Below the pieces are notes generated by a model, which was not told where the DNA came from, searched no databases, and saw nothing but the letters and a program-made list of their open reading frames with translations. A stretch of 64,000 nucleotides of DNA. Source: Rhynchopus sp. YZ270_cl-10 (lineage: Eukaryota; Euglenozoa; Diplonemea; Diplonemida; Diplonemidae). The position numbers were made by a program, and so were the translations under genes. Positions within the stretch are counted from its first letter, which is position 1, and every line of letters begins with the position of its first letter. The DNA lies in the NCBI GenBank assembly GCA_964035575.1, contig OZ037915.1, forward strand, positions 744,001 to 808,000. The letters are read 5' to 3'. Of the stretch, positions 9,661 through 18,634 are shown in pieces.

Positions 9661-11754
9661 TCAATCATCATAAGAAGGGAATTCATCTGATGGTGCTGGG
9701 ACTTCTTTTTTCGCCTGGGGTTTTGCAGGAGGCTTCTTTTTGAGCATACGTGACAGCCATCCTGACTTGCGTGATCCGGCTGTGGTGGATCCGGACATCA
9801 CTGTCGACGGCGTTTCAGAGGCTGCTGAGAAGCTTCCGGTGAGCGCAGCACCACCACCACCACCCACCGGCACACCCCCATCCACAAGACTGTTTGACAC
9901 CTCGCTTCTGACTTCTTCGTCCCCTCCTGCGCTGCCTCTAGGTTGAATGGTAAACGCCATTTCCGGGTATTTCACGGTCGACACTTCGCTTGGAATCGCA
10001 CTGCTTGCTCCAATGCTCATTCTCGGATTTTCTGCCATCAATGGAGTTCGGATACTACCTCGTTCTGTTGCTCGGAGGCTTGCGCTTACCATATCCGCAA
10101 AGGGGTCTTCGCTTGCTTCCGATTCTGATTCCGCTGTGGCGACAATGTGTTTTTGAAGCGGCCCTTCGCATTCTTCATCCCCTTCTTCGCTATGATTGCT
10201 TTTTTCTGTTTCCGGTGAAACCACCACCACCTCCGTGTCTTCCACCTCCTCCTCCCCTTCCCTCTCCTTTGTTTGATGCTGTTCGATGATGGTGGCAACA
10301 TTTGCCTCTCGATACAAAATTTCCTTCAAATCCTCTTGCGGACGTTCCGATACCCTTCTTCTCGCGAATGTAAGATGAACCTGAGGGGAGGATTGGAGAG
10401 TCCCTTTTACCATTGAATCCATTTTGTCGAGAACCACATGGTTTAGGGCAAGGAGATACCAATCGGTGGGGATTGGAGGGGTAGCGTTGTCGGCTGCGGG
10501 GCTGTTTGGGTCGAACCCTAATACTTTGAGATCGTTATCGAGACGGAGACCGAGACGTTGTTTGGGGTTTTTTGTGACATTTACGTCTAATGCGTCACCT
10601 AAAGCACGCCATTTATTGATGACAACGAGAGTAGCAACTTCATCTGGTAAATCCTGTAAAGTGTCATATCGTTCGCAAGAGGAGACGCTCGCAATGCAAA
10701 CAGCGGCTGCAATAACAGCAAGCTCGGACTTCAAAAAATCCCCATCCTGTTTAAGTAGAATCCTCATAAACAGTTCCTTTTCAGTTTCCGCCTTGCTTTT
10801 CTTTGGAACCACCTTTTCTGGAGCCCCGAACCCATCAATCTCGTTTATAATAGGTTTTTCTTCACAAAAAACGCAGTGCCTTGGGAGAATCCTTTCATTT
10901 ACAATCTCCTGTTTTTCGTGAATAAATTCATCAACTTCGAACTGCATTTCTCCTAATTTAGTTTGTGTAGCTCTTGGAAGATGCTGCCAACGTCGTCGAT
11001 TCATTGGTATATGACATCCTACGCATGATAATTTGAGATACATCGGATGCTTAAAATTCGCTTTTGCCCGCTTCTTTGCTAAAACCCTCTTTTCAATTTT
11101 CATATCCCCTTCGTCAGCCAACTCAGTTTGTGTCGTTCGATCCTCCAAAAAAAGCGCAGGAGGGAGCAAATAATTTCCTTCCCCTCCAGCTCCTCCAGCT
11201 TCTAAGGCTTCGATGTGTTTTTGGAGGGTGACTATCACGGATTCCATGGAAGCTTCTCTGGCTCGCGAATTTTCTAGTTCTTCTTGGGTTCTGGCAAACC
11301 CTTCTGCGAGGCCTGATTGGTGCGTTAAAGTGTTTACTACGGTATGGATATCGGTACAGAGGGTTTGCATTGAGGTTTCTAGCTCTGTTGTGGATGTGCC
11401 ATTTTGGGGTTTATCTTGACGTGGGGTGGACATTGCGTAGTACGCCCTCTCCAGCTCATCCTGTGCCTCATTCCCAGAACTAAAGAACCCCGCGCGATCC
11501 TTCTGCTTCGTCTGCGTTGGCGTGCTTAACGATCGGTTCAACGTAGATATCGCGCGTCTCACATTGTTCATGGAAGCATACAACGCGCCTATCTCCTCGT
11601 CAACCCTCTCCGTCCCTTTACTCCCTTCAGGAGGTACCGCCCCACCCTGCGGATTGGGAGGGGTCCCAACCCCACCCAATCCAGGAGGGGAATGCCCGGC
11701 GGAATTCACATCGGGTGGGGTCGCACCTTCGGATTCACTCCAAGAGCGTCGCAT
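9661..11754 (-). CDS. Zinc-binding, PDZ-like domain protein (697 aa), family unknown
   Basis: Start ATG at 11754-11752 (MRRSWSESEG). The frame stays open for 130 more codons upstream, but that part is pyrimidine-tract sequence and does not look coding. Pro/Gly-rich head; predicted coiled segments near residues 55-75 and 155-187. Two CxxC pairs (C244/C247 and C294/C297, about 47 residues apart) can hold one zinc ion. Residues about 396-467 read as a PDZ-like domain (QRLGLRLDNDLKVLGFDPNS then LLALNHVVLDKM and VHLTFARRR). The C-terminal 200 residues are acidic and Ser-rich, ending in a basic KKKPPAKPQAKKE patch. I cannot assign a function. Confidence 0.8.
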   Translation of the reverse strand: MRRSWSESEGATPPDVNSAGHSPPGLGGVGTPPNPQGGAVPPEGSKGTERVDEEIGALYASMNNVRRAISTLNRSLSTPTQTKQKDRAGFFSSGNEAQDELERAYYAMSTPRQDKPQNGTSTTELETSMQTLCTDIHTVVNTLTHQSGLAEGFARTQEELENSRAREASMESVIVTLQKHIEALEAGGAGGEGNYLLPPALFLEDRTTQTELADEGDMKIEKRVLAKKRAKANFKHPMYLKLSCVGCHIPMNRRRWQHLPRATQTKLGEMQFEVDEFIHEKQEIVNERILPRHCVFCEEKPIINEIDGFGAPEKVVPKKSKAETEKELFMRILLKQDGDFLKSELAVIAAAVCIASVSSCERYDTLQDLPDEVATLVVINKWRALGDALDVNVTKNPKQRLGLRLDNDLKVLGFDPNSPAADNATPPIPTDWYLLALNHVVLDKMDSMVKGTLQSSPQVHLTFARRRVSERPQEDLKEILYREANVATIIEQHQTKEREGEEEVEDTEVVVVSPETEKSNHSEEGDEECEGPLQKHIVATAESESEASEDPFADMVSASLRATERGSIRTPLMAENPRMSIGASSAIPSEVSTVKYPEMAFTIQPRGSAGGDEEVRSEVSNSLVDGGVPVGGGGGAALTGSFSAASETPSTVMSGSTTAGSRKSGWLSRMLKKKPPAKPQAKKEVPAPSDEFPSYDD

Positions 11755-12136
11755 GGGAGAAGGGAGAAGGAAAAAGGAAAGGGGGTTGTTTCTAGTGCAT
11801 GCAAGAGAGAGCAGGGGGAAGAGGAGGAAGAGGAGGAGGAGGGGGTGTTGGTAGTGTAAGGTTTTCTGTTTTTTTTGGTGAGAAAAAGAAAAGTTGATAT
11901 TGGTTGACAAAATGTGTGGGTTTTTGCGGGGGGAGGGTGAGAAGGGTGAGAATGGAAGAAAAATCGCTCTTTTTTTTGGTCGAGAATAAACGGACGCGTC
12001 AAAAAGCACCATCAGATGCAGATTTACCTTGAGAATTTTTAGACGGTTGAAAATACAATAATATTTCCCCCGGAACACCTCAGGGGGGGAGAGGGGAAGG
12101 AACACTCCCCCCCGCTCCCCCCCCCCATCCACCACC
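11755..12136. other. 382-bp spacer, C/T-rich on the gene strand
   Basis: Read on the minus strand it holds several C/T-rich tracts, with an AG (CTAG) about 30 nt before the 11754 start codon. This suits a 5' UTR with a trans-splice acceptor. No other feature seen. Confidence 0.4.
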
Positions 12137-12949
12137 CTATACACCCATCAGCCACGCTGAGATTCGTATCCGGTCATGATCGAGTCTTGAGAGGCCTTCT
12201 TTACAGACTTTTTGCTTGCTTATGAAAGCTTCTTTTTGATTGACATCGGGTGAGATGAGGTGGACTTGGAGCAGCGCTTTTGGGGTGATATTGTCCGCTA
12301 TCGCACGAATTATACGCGCACAGTGCAGGCAGGGGAGGGTAGGCTTGTCCGCATGATCGGCACGACATTCTGCATAAATCGCGATATGCTGTATACTCTC
12401 CGCAGACAGCCCCTGCGCAAGCGTTGCTGCCACTGCGTTGTGCTCTGCACACCCATGCAGCATCCTCTTGCTTAACGCAGTAGGAGTTAACGCACGGTGC
12501 ACAGCGAAGTTGACCCCATGCACCACTCTCCCCCCCGCCAATACAATGCCACAGCTCACCAAACGGCCTCCCCCGGACTCTCCAGTCTCCCTCGAGGTTC
12601 TCACCAAGGTGCGGAGCTGTGTAACCCAACCGGGTGCCTCGCTTCCACAACGCAGATCTGATGGATCCTCTTCACGATTTTTCTTTGAGAATGCGGGTCT
12701 GTTTCCGTTCCACTCTGCAGAATGTGCTGCGCTTTCTACAGAAAATGAAGTATCTTCGTGATGTGGTGCGACTCTGTGCAGTTCAGGTACTGCAGATGGT
12801 GTTGCAATGTGGGTCTCCTTGCATGCTGAAGGCGGTGTCGTGAGACAGTGGTTAGGAACGGTCGGTGCTGTGCTCACTGCAAACCCGGTACTACCCATCC
12901 GTTGTGCTGCAGGATGTTGCAATATACGGCGTGCTGTATGGCATGACAT
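12137..12949 (-). CDS. Cytidine-deaminase-like protein with possible mitochondrial presequence (270 aa)
   Basis: ATG at 12949-12947. The zinc deaminase signature is complete: C167-A168-E169 in HGCAEHNAVAATLAQG and P206-C207-x-x-C210 in LPCLHCARII, the C-A-E plus P-C-x-x-C arrangement of the cytidine deaminase superfamily, with Glu169 as proton shuttle and three Cys as zinc ligands. The core spans about residues 107-235. The N-terminal 100 residues are low-complexity. The first 20 (MSCHTARRILQHPAAQRMGS) are Arg-rich, Ser/Ala-rich and free of acidic residues, as in mitochondrial targeting peptides. Substrate could be free cytidine, or RNA; diplonemid mitochondria edit transcripts by C-to-U and A-to-I deamination, so an editing role is conceivable but unproven. 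An R5 repeat ends only three bases upstream of the start codon. Confidence 0.82.
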   Translation of the reverse strand: MSCHTARRILQHPAAQRMGSTGFAVSTAPTVPNHCLTTPPSACKETHIATPSAVPELHRVAPHHEDTSFSVESAAHSAEWNGNRPAFSKKNREEDPSDLRCGSEAPGWVTQLRTLVRTSRETGESGGGRLVSCGIVLAGGRVVHGVNFAVHRALTPTALSKRMLHGCAEHNAVAATLAQGLSAESIQHIAIYAECRADHADKPTLPCLHCARIIRAIADNITPKALLQVHLISPDVNQKEAFISKQKVCKEGLSRLDHDRIRISAWLMGV

Positions 12950-12951
12950 AT

Positions 12952-13033
12952 TTGTGTTGTGTCGACAATCGCCGTAGTAATCCCACCAGGGGAGAATTCG
13001 GGTCTGTACTCAATGTTGGCCGAAGCCTTACTA
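12952..13033 (-). repeat. R5 dispersed repeat abutting a start codon
   Basis: About 80 bp (TTGTGTTGTGTCGACAATCG through CAATGTTGGCCGAAGCC on the plus strand), nearly identical to 45111-45190. Read on the minus strand its end (TCGACACAACACAAAT) joins the deaminase start codon. Confidence 0.75.
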
Positions 13034-13468
13034 TTTGCTGTGTTCTGTTCTGATTTTTTTTTTCTGAGAGCGACCCCCTTCTTGGGCTAATTACATCTTT
13101 TCCTTCTTTTTTTCACTGTGTACCTGAAGATGAAGATGGGTTTTTGTGGTTGCCATAGTTAAAAAAATGCTGTTCTTTTGTATTGTTCGGTAAAGAAAGA
13201 GAAAAATGTACATAAAAAAAAAAGGGGGGGGAAGAAGAATGCAGACGGTCCTACCCCAGGTTCCTTTCTCTCCACCCGTAAGGGGAAGGGGGAAAGAGGG
13301 GGGCGGCTTGTTTTTTGAAAAAGGGTACAAAAAAAAATCAAAAAAGAATGTCTTGAAAAAAAGAAATTCGAACCTTCGCTTTCTCATGAAGTGATAGCGA
13401 GACGGTGTAAACAATTCAATTTTCTTGTCAGGAGAACAGAAAAGCATTTTGTGATGTGAACAAAAAAA
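13034..13468. other. Purine/pyrimidine-biased spacer
   Basis: Long A, G and T-rich runs, no gene or repeat family recognised. Confidence 0.5.
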
Positions 13469-14955
13469 CAGGGCTTCCCACAGGGGGGACCAGGGGGGAC
13501 CAGTGGTCCCCCTGGGAGAAAAAAAAAAAAATAAGGGGGGACCAGGGGGGACCAGGGGGGACCAGCCTGCCCTTGAGTGTTCCGAGGCTGCCTGTTAGGA
13601 ATTTTCCACATTTTTTTTAATTTTCCCTACCCTCCCGTCCCCGCGCATCCAAATACAGGCAACTAACAGGGGGAAAAAAAAGATGGCACCAAAAAAGTCC
13701 ACCGGACCAAGACAGGTTTCCATAATGGAATTTGCAAAGCGACCGGCGGAGTCCCAGATATCGTCTCAGGCCCCGAAGAGGCAGAAAATAACGGTTGCAA
13801 AGAACCACGAGTATGCCACATGGGACGTGGTCGCAGCCCGTGAGCAGGCCGCGGTGAGGAAGGTTGTGCTGGACGAAAACGCAACTGCTGAAGATATTGT
13901 TCAAGAAATAAAAAAACACGACTTCAACCGCTACTACAACACGTGGACTGGGGAAGAGACTAAGGTTCAAGTGGCACTTCGTGGAATGTCGTGGACGAAG
14001 CCTTAATACACAACCTTACTCACTTCTTCTGCACCAAGCGGTCCCAGAAACTAGATGGTTATCCGGAAACGAAGAGCTACGACCCCCCTTACAACGATCA
14101 TGACAAGCAAACAATACGGTTCCAGCTTACCTTGCTCCTCACAAAAATAAGGCAACAGCGGGAAGCAAGCGCGAACCCTGCGAAGTACACGTTCTCAGAT
14201 GCTGTGCGTTATGCAGTTGCGTGCCATTCGTTGACGTTGCCCAAAGCAGTTGATTTCCTTCTTCGTGTCGCATGCTTGCCTGGTAGTACGGCTGTGGTGG
14301 AGCGTGCATTTTCAGTTTTGAAACTGGTACTGACGCGTCTCAGGGCCAGCATGCTGATCACGACGTTAGATGCCCTCATGAGGATAAAAATTGAGGGACC
14401 TCAGGTGCCTTCTCTTCCGTTTTTGAACAGCGTTGTCGATCGATTCATCAAAGCGGCACCAAAGACAGGAAGACGCCGCGATTTTGGTACTGTAGCATGA
14501 GAGAATTTTATTGTATGGATCAGTTTTATGTGTGCAGCCTTTGACCCTTTTCGTGTGTCGTCATCGAGCTATGTTGCATTGCGGTTCCCCCACCCCACCC
14601 CATCAGTGTAAACAAAATTGAGAAAAGGATCCCCCCCCGTTCACTACTTTCTTCAGAGCAGGAAACTGCTTTTTCTTTTTACCTTTCTTTTTTCCAGCGT
14701 TTTTGGCGACATAGTGCCTGAAAAAGACCAGAAACTAAGTTTCGGCTTCAATTTTTTGCAAATAACCCCCCACTACGTTCTTCAGAGAAGTAGTCAGTGG
14801 GAGCGTCCGTAGTGCGTAAAGGCGCGTAACGTAACGTAGAGTCAGCGTTAATGCTACATACCACACACAACAAGGCGCGAAAAAAAAAAAATTTTCGCCT
14901 TTTTTTGGCTGGTCCCCCTGGGAGGCCAAAACCCCAGATCCTGCGGGAAGCCCTG
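13469..14955 (+). mobile_element. hAT transposon, internally deleted (1.49 kb)
   Basis: Inverted ends CAGGGCTTCCCACA (13469-13482) and GCGGGAAGCCCTG (14943-14955) have the CAGGG start typical of hAT elements. Subterminal GGGGGGACCA repeats stand at 13483-13567 with a match at 14908-14922. No clean 8-bp target duplication; the flanks are A-rich (CAAAAAAA and AAAAAAGA), so one could be masked. The element reads on the plus strand, opposite to all host genes. Confidence 0.8.
13683..14500 (+). pseudogene. Remnant hAT transposase (N-terminal piece and C-terminal dimerisation domain)
   Basis: The first frame (13683-14006, 107 aa) gives a transposase N-terminus. An overlapping frame (13991-14500, 169 aa) gives the hAT C-terminal dimerisation domain, recognisable by LPGSTAVVERAFSVLKLV, RLRASM and DALMRIKI. 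The BED finger and the RNase-H-like catalytic core expected between them (several hundred residues) are missing, and the two parts are out of frame with each other. The copy cannot make an active transposase; it would need one from elsewhere to move. Confidence 0.78.
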
Positions 14956-15392
14956 AAAAAAGAAGAAAAAAAAAAACGAGAAAGCTCCCACTGACTACCT
15001 GGCCGTGAAGAGGAAACCTCTTTGAGGCCAAAAAAAAAAAAGTGAAGTTGACAGTGCAAACGCCTCTGGGAGGCAGGCACTAAAAAGTGGTAACTGTACA
15101 AAAAGCAAGGCTCCAACAAGAAAGCCGCTTTGGGAAAAGCGGGTGTCACACTACCACTGTCCCTACCCCATAAGGAGTAGCCACGTTCGCCGTTTATTTT
15201 TTTCTTTTCCTTTTCTTGAAAACCTAGTTGTATTAGTGTAGCCACCCTAGAGTGTGCTCCACTCTTTTTTTCTTTTCGTTAACCTGCTAGATTCGTGTAG
15301 CTGCCACAAGAAGTCTGCACTGTCCAGGTATCGCTCATGAATGCGTGAAGGCGTGAAGGGAAATCTCAGGATCAAATATGGTCAAGACCTCC
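14956..15392. other. Spacer with R3 and R4-like repeats
   Basis: R3 at 15041-15085 (GTGAAGTTGACAGTGCAAAC, GCCTCTGGGAGGCAGGCAC). A repeat at 15215-15275 (TTGTATTAGTGTAGCCACCC, GAGTGTGCTCCACT) recurs at 44755-44812 and resembles R4. Confidence 0.55.
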
Positions 15393-18371
15393 CTATATCA
15401 ACCCTACATTCATCCCCGCTAGGTCCTTCGGGAGGACGAAGTCGCTGCGCGCTCCGATGTCGACCAGCTTTCCTGCGAGCACGGCGGAGATGAAGGAGTG
15501 GTACTCCTGCACAGAGAAGAGGCCGTCTCGCTCGAGCACAGCGGAGTTAGGCCGCATGAGGTAAGTGCGGCCGGTCTTGCGCTCAGAGACCTGGGTGTTT
15601 GGATGTTTGGATTGTTCAAAGAACCCCTTTCTTTCACATACCATAACACTGCTTGCCGCAGGCCCTGCCAAGAACGCATTCACATTTTTATTTCCAAACC
15701 CAAAGTCTACCTCACCCCCCTCCTCCTCCTCCTCCTCCCCCCCTCCCGCACAATAAAAGAAGAACGCCACCGGCACTGCTGCCGCTGTGGTAAACGCCTT
15801 TGCTACCGAACGCATTCTGGATAACACCGTTTCCGGTGGGGTCGGTGCGAAGGCGGACTTCCATACGAAGACAACAAAGTGTGTTACCGGTCGGAGGAGC
15901 TCATTCATCTGCGGGCGAGCCACACTGTGCACAAGGTGGAGGTGCGCGCACGACGACACAGAACGGAGCTCCGCCTCACACCCCACATCCCTTGCCCCGC
16001 GCACCTTCACCACCTCCCCATACCTCCTGAGGTACGGCTCCTTCTCCTCCCCCGAGAGCGCGCCCCACTCCTCCCACTTCCCCCGCACCTCTTCGTCAAC
16101 AATCCTCAGCTCCCCAGGCACCGCCGTCGTTGTGACCCCATCCTTCAATACATGGTATACACCATCCACCCAGGCGTCTACCGTATAACCCCCTTCATCT
16201 CTTATTGAAACCTCCATTCCATTCGGAAGAACGTCCGCCTGCAGGACCGCAGAGGGGAGAAGAGGCTCCGTTTCTGAGACGTCATTTTTGAGGAATAAAT
16301 CAAATGGTTGTTTGCATTGTTGCGCGGTCTTTGCGAGGTCGGTGGGGACTGCGTCCCAGAGACGCCCTGCGGCGCTTTGTGTAAAATGTGTTAACGCTTC
16401 CAATGCAGGAGGTGGTAATGAAATGTGAATATCAACACCTTGCTGGAAACTGTGCAGTGGTTTGCCGTTCAGAGCTTGCAAGGTATCGTAGCATTCTAGT
16501 AACATAGCTCCCGGGGTTTCTGTACGGTGTAACAAAACCCCCTTCTCCCTCCACGCCTCTCTCGTCTGCGAAACCCTAGGTCTCCGTACATATAGTATCT
16601 GTAGCGTTGCAAACCCTGCCACCTGCTCAATATATTTACCCCAAAAAAGATATTCCGGGTGGGTAAGATCTTCGCCTGCGGTAATGAGGGTGGTCAAATC
16701 GTCAAATGCATGAGACGAAAATCCATTGCTTGAAACAAGAAGATCCACCCTACCTAGAGAACCGCACTGAAACGCATCAAACGGCGTCGCTGCAGCATGG
16801 TGATGCGCATCGGGGGTGACCTTTGTGATTTCAATCGCAGAAGGGAGTGGCTGTTTTAATGTCAACGCCATTTCCTTTAGCACCGTTGTCAACCACGACT
16901 GTGCCCATGCACTAAACGTTGCCCTTTGTCTCTGTACCACCCTATGCACTTCACACCTTCCATACAACAAAGGCGCAATCCTCCTATCCACAGCCAAATG
17001 AAGCACACAAGGAATCACCTCATTTTTCGGTCCCGAAACTCCCGGAAAAACTCCCTGGCTTTGCACTAAGGTCACACCACCTCCTTCTCCGAGACTATGC
17101 GATGAAACATTGGTTTTTCGAATTGGCCAAATTCGCGATGCAGCTTTCTTTGTAATATGAGTCACCAAGGACTCTGCGGTCAACGAACCTTTTGTGGAAC
17201 ACATTTCATGACAAATCGCTTCGGTGAGAAGGCTATGTGGTTGCGCTGGGGGGTGGCCTAAACGGGCTGTGTTGGTGTTGTATTGTGCTAGGAAGGAGCC
17301 TCCCTTTTGAGAAAAAACGCCAGCAAATCCTCCGGCGGGAGAGACCTTCGTGACTATCGGGCATACTGTGTCAATCACAACCAACGCACCCACCTTCTGA
17401 TACATCGAGACACATTCCAACAACCACGACAACGGCAGCAACTTCAACTCCTCCACATCTACTTCACATACCGCCTTTTCCCCTCTCTGCAATCCCACAA
17501 ACCCTTTCGGAAGCACTCCGTCACTCGGAACCAACAGCATTCCATGCGTTTCATGGTCAAACGCGTAACCACTGAAATAGATGGTAACTTCTCTGGACCC
17601 ATTCTCCCCTAAAGCCACTGCGGTAACACGACGGAGGATGTTCAGCTTGGTGGAGTCAGAGGTATTTACTCCTGAGAGAACTTCAACGGTAATCCCTGCA
17701 GAACGGCACAAAGAAGAAATGTGAAGCGCATCTTCAGTACAATGTGGTAGGGCTGCAAGGCAAGATGACGCCGTGGATCCACAAGAAATGAAGAGGCCAC
17801 GACGATGGGGTGTCTGCTGTTGCGATTTATTTTCCTGTAAAGGAGGCTGTGCGGAGAGCTCTCGGATAGTTTTTCGAGCCAATGCGATGGCAGCGTCTTG
17901 CACCGTGATCGTTCTGTGCAGGACAGTGTCGCTTCGTTTGTGCAACTCTGCTTGGAGAACTGCGACCTCTTGTTTGTGTTTTTCGAAGACATTGGCTTGA
18001 CGGCAGATGAGTTGGTGTTGTGCGTCAAGCCGAGCCGCGTCGAGGCATTCTCGGTGATAACGTTTCCGTTCTGTTTCGAGAAGTGTGCGTGCTTCTTCGA
18101 GCTTTCGTTGCGACTCTTCCGTTCGTATGATACAGGATGCTTGCTCACGGAGTTTCATCTCATGCGCAGTGCTGCCTGATATATCCGCCATTTCTATATC
18201 ACCATTTGTCGCCGTAGTGTTCAGTGTGTCAAACAAAACACTTCCGGTGCGTGTGCCTTGAAAATTTGCCGTGCTTGCCGCAGTGCTCTTCATCGCAACG
18301 TCAATATCTCCTAAAGAAGCTGCAGTATTTCCATTGTGGATATCGCCATTCGAGGCGGATTTTTTTGGCAT
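15393..18371 (-). CDS. Caspase-fold (C14-like) protein lacking the catalytic dyad (992 aa)
   Basis: ATG at 18371-18369. Residues 1-70 are low-complexity; about 70-175 form a coiled coil. Residues about 190-345 match the p20 core of caspase/metacaspase folds: strand GLFISCG, then EVTIYFSGYAFDHETHGMLL (265-270 YFSGYA) and GALVVIDTVCP (331-338). In active enzymes the first motif is YFSGHG and the second ends D-x-C. Here His is Tyr269 and the Cys position (336) is Val, with a Cys one residue later, so the protein is probably not a protease. The remaining 650 residues have no domain I recognise, apart from a Glu run (EEEEEEGGEVDFGFG). It may be a regulatory pseudoenzyme; that is inference. Confidence 0.78.
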   Translation of the reverse strand: MPKKSASNGDIHNGNTAASLGDIDVAMKSTAASTANFQGTRTGSVLFDTLNTTATNGDIEMADISGSTAHEMKLREQASCIIRTEESQRKLEEARTLLETERKRYHRECLDAARLDAQHQLICRQANVFEKHKQEVAVLQAELHKRSDTVLHRTITVQDAAIALARKTIRELSAQPPLQENKSQQQTPHRRGLFISCGSTASSCLAALPHCTEDALHISSLCRSAGITVEVLSGVNTSDSTKLNILRRVTAVALGENGSREVTIYFSGYAFDHETHGMLLVPSDGVLPKGFVGLQRGEKAVCEVDVEELKLLPLSWLLECVSMYQKVGALVVIDTVCPIVTKVSPAGGFAGVFSQKGGSFLAQYNTNTARLGHPPAQPHSLLTEAICHEMCSTKGSLTAESLVTHITKKAASRIWPIRKTNVSSHSLGEGGGVTLVQSQGVFPGVSGPKNEVIPCVLHLAVDRRIAPLLYGRCEVHRVVQRQRATFSAWAQSWLTTVLKEMALTLKQPLPSAIEITKVTPDAHHHAAATPFDAFQCGSLGRVDLLVSSNGFSSHAFDDLTTLITAGEDLTHPEYLFWGKYIEQVAGFATLQILYVRRPRVSQTREAWREKGVLLHRTETPGAMLLECYDTLQALNGKPLHSFQQGVDIHISLPPPALEALTHFTQSAAGRLWDAVPTDLAKTAQQCKQPFDLFLKNDVSETEPLLPSAVLQADVLPNGMEVSIRDEGGYTVDAWVDGVYHVLKDGVTTTAVPGELRIVDEEVRGKWEEWGALSGEEKEPYLRRYGEVVKVRGARDVGCEAELRSVSSCAHLHLVHSVARPQMNELLRPVTHFVVFVWKSAFAPTPPETVLSRMRSVAKAFTTAAAVPVAFFFYCAGGGEEEEEEGGEVDFGFGNKNVNAFLAGPAASSVMVCERKGFFEQSKHPNTQVSERKTGRTYLMRPNSAVLERDGLFSVQEYHSFISAVLAGKLVDIGARSDFVLPKDLAGMNVGLI

Positions 18372-18634
18372 TTTTTTTTTTTTCCCAATAAAGGGGGGAA
18401 TTCTGTGATTTGAAATTTGGATGAATTGAAGAGAAATTAGATTTTGTCATGACTACACCAACTAAGATTTGCCGTTTAACGCAGATTCGCTCAAATCCTT
18501 TGACATAAGAAAAATGAGATATTCCTTTGTTTAATCCTTGACTCTGTTCGATCGGAGATTTTATTTTTTCTTTCTCTGACATTTTTTTCCCCCCAATCCC
18601 CCCTGATTTCTTCAAAAAAACAAAACAAAACAAA

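Noticed and set aside
11755-12144. 130-residue N-terminal extension of the zinc/PDZ-like protein
   Set aside because: It is pyrimidine-tract sequence, overlaps the 3' end of the deaminase gene and lacks domain character; the ATG at 11754 is better.
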